The notes under the pieces were generated by a model, which worked only from the letters and a program-made list of their open reading frames with translations, was not told where the DNA came from and did not search any database. Below are positions 36,901 through 64,000 of a stretch of DNA of 64,000 nucleotides, in pieces. Source of the stretch: Arcuatula senhousia. Its lineage: Eukaryota > Mollusca > Bivalvia > Mytilida > Mytilidae. The stretch covers positions 7,473,001 to 7,537,000 of the forward strand of contig OZ020305.1 of NCBI GenBank assembly GCA_963971305.1, in the 5' to 3' direction. How positions within the stretch are numbered: position 1 is the stretch's first letter; every line of letters begins with the position of its first letter. The position numbers and the translations under genes are program-made.

Positions 36901-39600
36901 AGACCAGGTGAGCGATTCAGGCTCCTGGGAGCCTCTTGTTTAAGAAAATTTTAAAAAATTGAGTCCTTCTTACTGTTTTACAATAAACTTTATTATGATT
37001 ATTATATCTTTATTTACATATATTTGTTTCGTGGATTTGTTTGTCATTAAAAGTACCTGATCTATTTTAAGATAGCCAAGTTAGGCCATTTGGTGTATGA
37101 GACCAAGGGGAATAACTTCCAGATCTTGGCTGGTTCTGCAAGTTTTCTCTATCCTGCGTTTACAATTGGTAAGATTGGATTAGTCTATGTAAGATATATA
37201 TGAAGATACAAATATAAACAAAATCAACACTCAACAAAATTTTTTGCTTGCATAGTAACAGAAAGAACTGTCATACTCTTTGTTTTGAAGTGTGACTTGG
37301 AATCTCAAAACAGTATAAAAACTGTTATTATTTATGAGTATTTATTTTCTTGAAGAAATGAGGATTTAAACCATACTGATTCACATGATATTGATATCAT
37401 CTTTTCTTACCTCTTTTTAGCTCACCTGACCCGAAGGGTCATGTGAGCTATTGTCATCGTTTGTTTTTTGTTTTTTTTCAAATGGAAAGCTTTGTAACTT
37501 TGTATTTTTGGTCTTAAATGTGTTTTATATCCTAACTAGTTTCTTTAATGCTACTTACCAAGTACATGTAGACCATCTTGCACACTAGGTAAGAGGCTTT
37601 AGCATAAGAGATCAGGTGAGTGATTCAGGCTCCTGGGAGCCTCTAGTTCTTATTGTTTTGATAATGAAGACTACAAATAAATACCATTTCAAGATTAGAA
37701 AATTTATGCAAATCTATCTGATATTTTTGGAAAGCTTCTCATTTTTGCTAATGGGTAGAGTAGTTCATTTTTGTATTCTGTAGGTTGTGTTGGTGGAGTT
37801 CTAGGTTTAGCCAATGTTTTAGGACAAGAATGCTGTGATTTGGAGGCCCTATTTAAACAGGGTAAATCTGAAGAGGCTACAACACTGCAACAAAGACTGA
37901 TCCAGCCTAATATTGCTGTAAGTTATTTCTTTTTAATTCAACTTATTTCAAATGATTGAAAGATTTTTAAAAATTTCTATCCAATCACTATTTCACTAGT
38001 GGAATGCTTCAGTGATGAATTGTTCCACTCATACTGATTACTACTTTCCTTTTACTAAAGGACTTCTCCATTTTGAAGCAAGTTTATACAGATTTCTTTT
38101 TTACTAATTATGGACTGCTTCATTTTGAAATGAGTTCATACTAATGGAATGCTCCATTTTGAAATGAGTTCATACAAATGGACTGCTTCAACTTTATTTC
38201 AGTCCATACTGATTACTACTTTACTAATTGACTGCTACATTTTGAAATGAGTTCATACCAATGGAATGCTCCATTTTGAAATGAGTTCATACTAATGGAC
38301 TGCTCCATTTTGATTTGAGTTCATACTGATTACTACTTTACTAATGGACTTCTCCATTTTGAAGTGAGTTCATACTGATTTCTTTTTACAAATGGACTGC
38401 TCCATTTTGAAGTGAGTTCATTCTGATTTCCTTTTACTAATGGACTGCTCCATTTTGATTTGAGTTCATACTGATTACTACTTTACTAATGTACTGTTCC
38501 ATTTTGAAATGAGTTTATACTAATGGAATGCTCCATTTTGAAGTGAGTTCATACTGATTACTACTTTACTAATGGACTGCTCCATTTTGAAGTGAGTTCA
38601 TACTGATTACTACTTTACTAATGGACTGCTCCATTTTGAAGCCAGTTCATACTGATTACTACTTTACTAATGGACTGCTCCATTTTGAAGTGAGTTCATA
38701 CTGATTACTACTTTACTAATGGACTGCTCCATTTTGAAGTGAGTTCATACTGATTACTACTTTACTAATGGACTGCTCCATTTTGCTGTGAGTTCATACT
38801 GATTACTACTTTACTAATGGACTGCTCCATTTTGCTGTGAGTTCACACTGATTACTACTTTACTAATGGACTGCTCCATTTTGCTGTGAGTTCACACTGA
38901 TTACTACTTTACTAATGGACTGCTCCATTTTGAAGTGAGTTCATACTGATTACTACTTTACTAATGGACTTCTCCATTTTGAAGCCAGTTCATACTGATT
39001 TCATTTTTCTAATGACTTATTCTATTTGGATGCGAGTTCGCACTGATTTACTTCTTTCAGCCATGTGTCTGATTGTGGTCTGGTTGTGATGTGTGTTTTT
39101 GGTTTGTTATTTTTTGTAATGATTTTATGTCTGCCAATTTTTTTTTTTGTCTTTTCCGATTTGCAACATTTGAATGCCGCATTAGTACACCTTTGCTTCT
39201 TTCTTACTTATAGACTATTCCATTTGACGTGAGTTCATACCAAATTCTACTCAGTACTATACAAATGGACTGTTTTATCTAGGGGTGTGATCATAATCAC
39301 CAGAATTGTTTCATCTTTATATGGAACATTCCATTAAAATGTGTTTTCTTTTGACAATTTCAATAATGAATTATTCCATAATGTATATTCCCAATGAATA
39401 ATTTATGAAAATGCATAAAACCTTATTACCTATATAATTTTTTATAGGTAACAAGAAAGTATGGAGTGCCAGGACTGAAAGCATCCATGGAATGGTTTGG
39501 ATACTATGGAGGACCGACTAGGTCACCATTACAGAAGTTAGGACAATCTGATGTTGATGTAATTAGATCTGTGTTTAAAAATTATGGATTTTTGTCATAG
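30997..39600 (+). CDS. HOGA1: 4-hydroxy-2-oxoglutarate aldolase, mitochondrial (complete, 7 exons)
   Basis: Exons are 30997-31207, 32142-32270, 32618-32745, 35144-35278, 37072-37168, 37784-37917 and 39448-39600, 987 nt in all, giving 328 residues (human HOGA1 has 327). The first 33 residues are rich in Arg/Lys/Ser and lack acidic residues, as expected of a mitochondrial presequence. The DHDPS-like TIM barrel follows, starting [13 protein letters not shown], with [19 protein letters not shown] and VVTPCYYKG. The Schiff-base lysine lies in [10 protein letters not shown] and computes to residue 196. The catalytic tyrosine in [10 protein letters not shown] is at 168. Both numbers match the human enzyme. 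The end is [16 protein letters not shown]. The enzyme splits 4-hydroxy-2-oxoglutarate into pyruvate and glyoxylate, the last step of mitochondrial hydroxyproline catabolism. Exon 3 carries a large junction duplication in its donor-side intron. Confidence 0.96.
31302..31344 (+). repeat. Perfect inverted repeat in HOGA1 intron 1
   Basis: ATAGACCTGTATATT at 31303 is followed, after about 11 bases, by its complement AATATACAGGTCTAT. The transcript would form a 15-bp stem. The rest of intron 1 (31208-32141) is AT-rich without other features. The stem may be a remnant of a palindromic element; no function is claimed. Confidence 0.7.
32746..34750 (+). repeat. HOGA1 exon-3 junction array (about 21 extra copies)
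   Basis: The last 42 bases of exon 3, encoding [13 protein letters not shown] plus donor, are repeated directly downstream. The first five extra copies have an exact 42-bp period. GT donors fall at 32788, 32830, 32914 and 32956; the one at 32872 is mutated to AT. The frame stays open until TAA at 32971. From about 32974 a longer unit of about 64 bp takes over, adding TATTCAGTTATTATAAAGC, and continues to 33860. A GCCCCGC-type element interrupts it, and two more copies follow at about 34630-34750. The recurring core is GCAATGGTAGACCATTTTAC. Many of the longer copies also retain GGTGAGTATTCAG donor contexts. Confidence 0.93.
33865..34613 (+). mobile_element. GCCCCGC-type non-autonomous element, copy 1
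   Basis: It starts GGGCCCCGCAACTTTGTTG and carries a GTCCGTC-rich segment. Internal units follow with CGCTTATAGATAATGAACTG and TGAGTTTACCATGATGA. It ends in a hairpin (GGAGATG...CATCTCC) followed by CTGGTATCTAG and a T-run. The hairpin plus CTAG end resembles Helitron 3' termini. It is inserted in the HOGA1 exon-3 junction array. Confidence 0.7.
35309..35358 (+). repeat. Degenerate copy of the 3' part of HOGA1 exon 4
   Basis: The intron sequence GGTCATCATTACCCTGTCAA followed by GCACAACTAGAATATCATT matches exon-4 bases 35218-35266 (GGTCATCATAACTCTGTCAC, then AACACAAGAATATCATT). It lies about 30 bases after the exon-4 donor. It is one diverged copy and would not code usefully. Confidence 0.75.
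35390..35915 (+). other. HOGA1 intron 4, unique part with short microsatellite
   Basis: AT-rich intron with an alternating CA/TGCA microsatellite at about 35469-35503. No other feature is seen before the Helitron-like element. Confidence 0.5.
35916..36938 (+). mobile_element. Helitron-like non-autonomous element, copy 4
   Basis: AGCTCACCTGGACCGAAGGT start, GTCGTCGTC-rich segment, and four internal units with TTGTCAGATGACCCCTTATA. The 3' end is AGGTGAGCGATTCAGG, hairpin, CTTG. It lies in HOGA1 intron 4 in the gene's orientation. Confidence 0.8.
37419..37646 (+). mobile_element. Helitron-like element copy 5, short internally deleted form
   Basis: Only 228 bp, but with both termini: AGCTCACCTGACCCGAAGGG at the left, and AGGTGAGTGATTCAGG, hairpin and CTAG at the right. 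The internal sequence matches the part of copy 3 that flanks the A-B-B-A insertion. It therefore documents the empty site TTTAGCATAAGAGATCAGG. It lies in HOGA1 intron 5. Confidence 0.8.
37990..39010 (+). repeat. Minisatellite in HOGA1 intron 6, 49-bp unit
   Basis: The unit contains GGACTGCTCCATTTTGAAGT and GAGTTCATACTGATTACTAC. The period is 49 bp in the regular central part (about 38520-38960) and variable at the edges, with around 18 copies in total. It begins shortly after the exon-6 donor but does not include exon sequence. Confidence 0.88.
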
Positions 39601-39634
39601 ATTTGATAGCTTGGTAATTTTTAGTTGTTTTTTT

Positions 39635-40434
39635 ATGCCCCGCCAACTTTGTTGGGGGGCATATAGTTTTTCGGTCCGTTCGTCCGTCCGTCCTTCCGTC
39701 CGTCCGTCCTTCCGTCCGTCCTTCCGTCCGTCACACTTTAGTTTTCCGCACTTTTTTTCCACATCCTTGCATATATTCAAAAGATTTTTGGTATGTGAGT
39801 CTACCATGATGAGTTACAGGTCAAGTTCGAGTTTCGTTCCGGTCCACTGATTTTGACCTAAATTACGGCCCTTGAACTTAGCAAATTTTGTTAAAAAAAA
39901 AGTTTTCCGCACTTTTTTTCCACATCCTTGCATATATTCAAAAGATTTTTGGTATGTGAGTCTACCATGATGAGTTACAGGTCAAGTTCGAGTTTCGTTC
40001 CGGTCCACTGATTTTGGCCTAAATTACGGCCCTTGAACTTAGCAAATTTTGTAAAAATAAGTTTTCCGTACTTTTTTTGCACATCCTTCCATATATTCAA
40101 AAGATTTTTGGTATCTGAGTCTACCATGATGAGTTACAGGTCAAGTTCGAGTTTCGTTCCGGTCCACTGATTTTGACCTAAATTACGGCCCTTGAACTTA
40201 GCAAATTTTGTAAAAAAAAAGTTTTCCGCACTTTTTTTCCACATCCTTGCATATATTCAAAAGATTTTTGGTATGTGAGTCTACCATGATGAGTTACAGG
40301 TCAAGTTCGAGTTTCATTCCGGTCCACTGATTTTGACCCAAATTAGGGCCCTTGGACTTAACAAATTTGGTAAAAATAACAGTTTTATTTTATTTGCCAG
40401 CGGGGCATCAGTGTCATCTTGACACATTTCCTTG
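39635..40434 (+). mobile_element. GCCCCGC-type non-autonomous element, copy 2, in the HOGA1 3' UTR
   Basis: It begins ATGCCCCGCCAACTTTGTTG, 34 bases after the HOGA1 stop. A GTCCGTCCG/TTCCGTCCG string follows, then four nearly identical units of about 170 bp (TTTTCCGCACTTTTTTTCCA ... GGTATGTGAGTCTACCATGA). It ends GGGGCATCAGTGTCATCTTG with a GTGTCA/TGACAC hairpin and TTTCCTTG. If the transcript runs past it, it is part of the mRNA. Confidence 0.75.
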
Positions 40435-40640
40435 TTTAATTATGATCTGATAAAAAAATATATACACTTTCTTATTTGTTATAAATGTAACATTATTCAA
40501 GAATCATATCAAAACCATAATCTCCTTTGTCAAAGATCTGTTTTAATTTATAATAATATTGATTATCAGTGATTTAGGGTTTATCTTATTACTGTGAAAT
40601 CCATGTTTCAGGCTAGCAAAATTTAATGCCTGGAATTTTG

Positions 40641-40848
40641 CACAGGTGCATGTGTACAGGATACCCTTTGTGGTGCCCCTGAGTGAGCGGCTATAATAAG
40701 TCAATCGACCCGCAAAAATCAGAAACCCTCATCTTTCAGTTTTCTCAACAATATATCAGAAATTAAGCTAGATGGAGCAAAAAATAGACAAAATAAATCC
40801 TGACTGGCTCCGCCCACACAAAGGGTATCCTGTTCACAGGTACCTGTG
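40641..40848 (+). mobile_element. 208-bp MITE with 8-bp target duplication
   Basis: The termini CACAGGTGCATGTGTACAGG and TATCCTGTTCACAGGTACCTGTG form inverted repeats of about 30 bp. The flanks GAATTTTG at 40633-40640 and 40849-40856 are an 8-bp target duplication, as made by hAT transposases. It has no ORF. Confidence 0.8.
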
Positions 40849-40993
40849 GAATTTTGTTGTAATTTGGATTTCAATTATTTATATTTGTTGTTGATAATGT
40901 TTGTTTTACTTATAAATACTTACCCGTATTCAAGCACTTGTTAAGACTTTTAAACTTTATACATTTTATTATTCAAATTTGATTATTTTGATA

Positions 40994-40999
40994 AATAAA
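40994..40999 (+). terminator. Candidate HOGA1 polyadenylation signal
   Basis: AATAAA on the + strand, about 1.4 kb after the HOGA1 stop and just before another mobile element. It is the clearest candidate, but earlier AT-rich variants cannot be excluded. Confidence 0.3.
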
Positions 41000-41050
41000 A
41001 TTTGTAAGATATATATATTTTATAAATGCCATGTGCTTTTGTCTTTTTTT

Positions 41051-42542
41051 AGCTCACCTGACCCGAAGGGTCATGTGAGCTATTGTCATCGTTAAGCGTC
41101 CGTCGTCCGTCCGTCGTCCGTCCGTCCGTCTGTCCGTCCGTTAACTTTTCTTCAAAGATCTTCTTCTCTGAAACCACTGAAGGGATTGCATTGAAACTTG
41201 GTATACTTGATCTTTAGGATGTCCTCTACCAAGTTTGTGAATTATATACATGTCGACAAACCAACATGGCCGCCATTGCTAAAAATAGAACAGGGGGGTC
41301 AGACCATTGTTTTTGGCTTATAACTCGAAAAGTATAAGAGATAGAGAAAATCTGAAGCAACCTACCTTGTTCAGCATCAAAAGCTCTACAAATCTCTTCA
41401 TTGAGTCGAAGTTGTGAAACGACTCCTTATAGGAGTTATTGCCCTTTACTCATCAAAATTGACCATTTTTGCAGTTTTTGGACTATATCTTGAAAATCGT
41501 TATAGCTAGAGGAAAAATTAGCATTGCAGAATTGTTAAGCTCATTGAGATCTACAAAAATGACTTCAGGGTCAAAATTGTCAGATCAGCTGTTTAAGAGT
41601 TATTCCCCTTTAACTGTTTTTTTTTCCATTAATTTACACTGATTTTCAAAAATCTTCTTCTCTGAAACCACTGAAGGGATTGCATTGATACTTGGTATAC
41701 TTGATCTTTAGGATGTCCTCTACTAAGTTTGTGAATTATATACACGTCGACCAACCAACATGGCCGTTGTTGCTAAAAATAGAACAGGGGGGTCAGACCA
41801 TTGTTTTTGGCTTATAACTCAAAAAGTAAAAGAGATAGAGAAAATATGAAGCAACCTTTCATATTCACCATTAAAAGCTCTACAAATCTCTCCATTGAGT
41901 CAAAATTGTGAAACGACTCCTTTTAGGAGTTATTGCCCTTTAATTGTCAAAATTGACAATTTTTGCAGTTTTTGGACAATATCTTGTAAACCGTTAGAGC
42001 TACAGGAAAAGTTAGCATTGCAGAATTGGTAAGCTCATTCAGATCTACAAAAATGATAGCAGGGTCAAAATTGTCAGATCAGCCATTTAAGAGTTATTCC
42101 CCTTTAAACTGTTTTTTCCATTAATTTTAACTGATTTTCAAAAATATTCCTTTCTGAAACCACTGAAGGGATTGCCTTGAAACTTGGTACACTTGATCTT
42201 TAGGATGTCCTCTACCGAGTTTATGAATTATATACATGTCGACCAACCAACATGGCCGCCATTGCTAAAAATAGAACAGGGGGGTCAGACCATTGTTTTT
42301 GGCTTATAACTCGAAAAGTATAAGAGATAGAGAAAATCTGAAGCAACTTTTCATGTTCAGCATCATAGAGTTATTGCCTTTTAACTGTATTTTTCTATTT
42401 ATTTAAACTGATTTCCATAAATCTTCTCTGAAACCACTGAAAGGATTGTTTTGCAACTTTGTATACTTGAAAGTTTGTGAAATTTATTCAAACTTTGGCA
42501 TAAGAGATCAGGTGAGCGATTCAGGCTCCTGGGAGCCTCTAG
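41051..42542 (+). mobile_element. Helitron-like non-autonomous element, copy 6
   Basis: AGCTCACCTGACCCGAAGGG start, GTCCGTCC tract, and three long units of about 500 bp (TCTTCTCTGAAACCACTGAA, GATCTTTAGGATGTCCTC, CAACATGGCCG). It then runs through GCATAAGAGATCAGGTGAGC and the hairpin to CTAG. It lies in the interval between the two convergent genes. Confidence 0.8.
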
Positions 42543-43460
42543 TTTTTGGATGCCCTTGTATGTGTGAATAATTACATCTTAATAAGTGGCTGTGCACATA
42601 TCAATCATTGTTCTTATTTTTAAAGATTGTCCTTCCACAAAAGCAATCAATACACGGAGATTAAGCAACTTTATCAAAATAAATGGTATACCACAAAGGG
42701 AGATCATTTGACTATATTTGCATAAAGTTGCATAAGGCAGGCAGTTTTCTCGACTGTTGATCTTTGAGAGGAAACTGACAAACTTAATCAAATGTAGATG
42801 AGCAAGCTGTGTGTAAATTATGAAGCAAGACTGATTGAAACTCTCACATTAGATCATTGAATGGGTAATTGTTAAGCAACCTAGACCATCACGAAACTTG
42901 AACCAAAAATGAATTGCACACAAAAAAATTCTGTGGTGGGGTGGGGGAGGGGTCTTATAGGAAACACCCTGTCTGTCTGTCCACCTAGTTGGTAAGCACA
43001 ACTTTTACTAAACTGCTTGATTGATTTTGATGAAACCTACTATGAAGAAAGTACATCATATGGAGATGAACATGAAGAAATTGTTCTCCATTAGCAGTAA
43101 AGGGAGATAATTGGACTTTATATTTTTCTACTGAAGAGGGGGTATCTTACATGCTCAAAATATTCTTAGATTCATACAGCATATTGTAATCCTATTAATT
43201 ATAGAACACCTTAGGGAATCTAATCTAATGAAAAGAAAATATGTAGCAAAATAGAAAATAATGCATGTGGAGTAGGTGTACACACCCAACCTATATAAAT
43301 AAGCAGTTGTTTGAAAATCCATGATGGAAAACATCCAGCAGGCAATGTGATCAGTGGTAGCTGTTTGCAATCTTGCAATAGATAGAAGAGCAAGTGTTCT
43401 TCACCATATATTATAATATTTTTTAGAGAAAATAAACTAAAACTGAACTGAACAACACTG
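42543..43460. other. Intergenic interval between convergent genes
   Basis: AT-rich sequence with a weak dispersed-repeat look near 42960-43130 (GTCTGTCTGTCC then a TTGATTGATTTTGATGAAAC segment). There is no ORF with gene-like features on either strand. Confidence 0.4.
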
Positions 43461-43478
43461 ACATTATAAAAAATTAAG

Positions 43479-45316
43479 TTTATTCATAATATGATTATAT
43501 ATAACCTACAAAATAATATGTGTATATAATAATCTAACAGTCCATAAAGTCTAATTGCACATAATGGTTTATCTAACATATCAAAAAGAAAAGAAAATAT
43601 AATACAAATGCCTAGGAAAAAGTAATAAAAATTTATCATAATGAAATGAACTATGACAACCTTTAAATTTAATGTATTGCATATAAGCTAAGCAAAGTTC
43701 TATTACAAATATTCAGAAATACATTTTTTAAAAACAATGTAAAAATCAACTCGTCAAAAATATTCCATAGAGGTGTAGAGTTGATTAATATGGTTGCATC
43801 CTGTTACAGGGAAAAGTTCATTTTAATTCCAAATATGGTTAAAAAAACTTTGACAGAGAGGCACACGCTTTAAACATTTAAGTTTGCTTTTAGTATGGGC
43901 CAATAATGGACCAATTGTTTATTTATGAGAGACAAATGTCCCTGAATTAAACTTTTCATTTATAAAAATATGTACCCTTTTACAGATAATATCACAATTT
44001 AGAAAGAAGGAGTATTACAGTTTGACACTAGCATAGCAGAAATAAATAGGTATCATAACTTCTGTGCAAGATCTGGCAAAGATAATACTCATTAGAAAAG
44101 CATAAATAATAGCAATAATTTATATACTGTTAAAAGTTTTTAATTGTCTTGAGTAAATCATTCAAAAGCTTGGTGAGTGGCTGAAAAAAACCCTAAATAT
44201 TACATTGAATGATCATTTGCAGTTGTCAGTCATACAGTTAATAAATTGTAATAGAGTTATACACAGTAAATTGATGAAATGCCTAATTTTTGATACAAGC
44301 CTTGAAAATATATGTATATAAAATATAGCCAGAGTAAAAACTGGTTGATAAATATAATGCAGATGAAAAAAAAATAATATAAAAAATCAAAAGCTTCATA
44401 ATTAAAATGCCATAAAGTCATGGGTGTAAAAAACCAATAACAAATGTACAGTGTACAAAATTTCGTTGTGTTTAAATGTTCAAGATATGTTTGAAATGTT
44501 AGATAAAAAGGAAAACAAGAATCACCATTTTCAATCCCTTATCTTAAGGTGAAGACTAATTGCTCAAAGGATTGCACCAAGTCAAATATAACACACTTCA
44601 ATCACATTGAATTTAATATGGTAATTTAGTCAACTATCTTTTTAAATTACTGAACAATTTATCAAATACAACTACGATTTATCTCTAGTGACTAGTATAG
44701 CCTAAGATACTGATGTAAAGATGCAGTTTTACTAACAGACAGACATTAGCATTACATGTACAATATGCCCCAATTATCAATTATGCAACAAGGGTATTTA
44801 AAACATCATTCATGACCAATCATTAAAAACTAGAAAATTTAATCTGCATCAAGAATAAGTGTACAACAAAAAAATCTAAAACATAAAACAACCACAATGT
44901 CTAAGGCTGAATAAAATTCTCATAGAAAAATAGATAAGTGTATAAACTTGTACAAAACATTTTGATTTATGAATATTTTTAAAGAAAATATTAATTCATT
45001 CTGTAATATTTTTTTTCAAATACATTTACAAAGAGGCCGGTGTTGACCAAATTGGGTTTTATACTTTTATATACATCTAAACCTGTATAAACTGAACACC
45101 TGTCTATACCAAACAAATTCTACAGTTCCAAAGGGTTCAAGTTACACAGGTCTTACTGTAGTGAGATTTACTGTAGACTTTAATAGAACAGTCAAACAGA
45201 ATAAACTGACAGTTTATAAATTAAAATATAAAATTTAACATTAAATAGTCAACAATAACATTAACAAGATCATATTCCATTGTTTTATTGCTAAGTCAAA
45301 GGTTCTTGTCTGATGA
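43479..45316 (-). other. Probable ferlin 3' UTR with AATAAA at 43484-43479
   Basis: On the minus strand an AT-rich, ORF-poor stretch follows the ferlin stop. The best polyadenylation signal, AATAAA, is at 43484-43479, giving a 3' UTR of about 1.85 kb without recognisable transposons. That contrasts with the surrounding introns. The end is an inference from the motif. Confidence 0.4.
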
Positions 45317-63024
<17,708 letters not shown>

Positions 63025-63479
63025 CTGCAAAAAGGAAAGAAAGAAAATTTCAAAAGTTGCCAAATTCAAATTTCAGACTACTAAACAATTTTGTGTTTTA
63101 ATAAACTACTATTCTTTTAATTGGAAAATATTTATCCCATGTAGCCTAACAAAAATTAAAAATTAATTTCTAAAATCCCAAATATTAATCAAATTTATTT
63201 CTTTTTTTAACTTTTTAAATTTTTCTTTTAATACACTGTAATGAGTAATAACCACAATCTTTAAGCCACAACACTACTTAATTTCAAACCACAAATAGTA
63301 AATCGATAGTAAATCATGCTAAAAATAGAACAATCCTCTTCTCACTTCATGCATTTACAGAAAGATTTCTACAGTGTTTAAGTGTTAAAGAACAAATAAC
63401 TTCCACATTGATATAAATATATAAACAACATTCACATAAAAACATAGAGAGATACAACAAAAAATATATTAAATCTGTC

Positions 63480-64000
63480 AAAGTCAAAAATGGCCGGATT
63501 TCGTTAAACAGGAAGTAGGTGAGCCCGCACGCCACCAGCCCATCCGACATTCACCATTTTATAATCCGGATTTTCACTAAAGAAATCCGGCCAAAAACCA
63601 AACACTTACACCAAAAACATAGAATTATCCTATGGGTACAATAAAGAAAGAATGTGTCCATCAGACACAGACACCCCCGTGTAAAGTCACCAAACAGGAA
63701 GTAGAAGTTTGTCAGGTCTGAAAGGTGCTTTGTAGGTACAGTTCCTTATTGAACCATTCTGTCAAATTTTAAATCATTCTCACATATGGTTTCTAAGAAA
63801 AGCTTGACAGAAATTTTCATGTCAATTTTCAAGTTGGCACAGTCCCAAACAGGAATAAGAAGTCTGGGAGGTCTGAAAGTCGCTAATGATGTATAGTTTG
63901 CAAGCTAAATTTCAAATAATTCACATAAAAGGTTTGTGAGAAAAGCTTGACTGAAATTCATACAGACAGACATGAGTAAAACTTGATGCCCCCTGACATG
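63480..64000. repeat. Repeat cluster with short foldback
   Basis: TGGCCGGATTTC at about 63490 and GAAATCCGGCCA near 63584 form inverted ends of a unit of about 107 bp. Beyond it, two related units of about 180 bp start with AAACAGGAAGTAG/AAACAGGAATAAG and carry AAAAGCTTGAC(A/T)GAAATT. The window ends within it. It is probably part of a dispersed element in a ferlin intron. Confidence 0.5.

Overview
The window looks like nuclear DNA of a bivalve mollusc, possibly a mussel. It has animal-type genes split into many short exons with canonical GT/AG introns. It is AT-rich, dense in non-autonomous repeats, and contains a tRNA-derived SINE. The species is an inference; the genes only show that it is an animal.

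Three protein genes are present. (1) On the + strand, 599-18025 holds the last 16 exons (about 1,099 residues) of a long coiled-coil protein that I do not recognise. Its C-terminal half carries a globular domain with an HTMAH motif. (2) On the + strand, 30997-39600 is a complete seven-exon gene for mitochondrial 4-hydroxy-2-oxoglutarate aldolase (HOGA1, 328 residues), which cleaves HOG to pyruvate and glyoxylate in hydroxyproline breakdown. (3) On the - strand, 63024-45317 holds the last 19 exons (about 705 residues) of a type-I ferlin (dysferlin/myoferlin group): the linker, the last two C2 domains and the C-terminal membrane anchor. Gene 2 and gene 3 converge. I see no functional link among the three genes.

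Between gene 1 and HOGA1 lies a tandem array of nearly 10 kb with a 31-bp unit and higher-order structure. Introns are filled with elements of Helitron-like (pearl/HINE-like) design: a 5' AGCTCACCTG start, internal tandem units, a 3' hairpin and a CTAG/CTTG end. There are also several TIR MITEs, foldback elements, and a 2.86-kb composite insertion with layout A-B-B-A flanked by TAA.

The most striking pattern is recurrent tandem duplication of exon-intron junctions. At eight exons in the three genes, a piece of exon together with its splice site has been copied into the adjoining intron, from one copy up to 21. In two cases (HOGA1 exon 3, 42-bp units; ferlin exon 13, 66-bp units) the copies keep reading frame, phase and splice sites, so alternative use would add 14 or 22 residues per copy.
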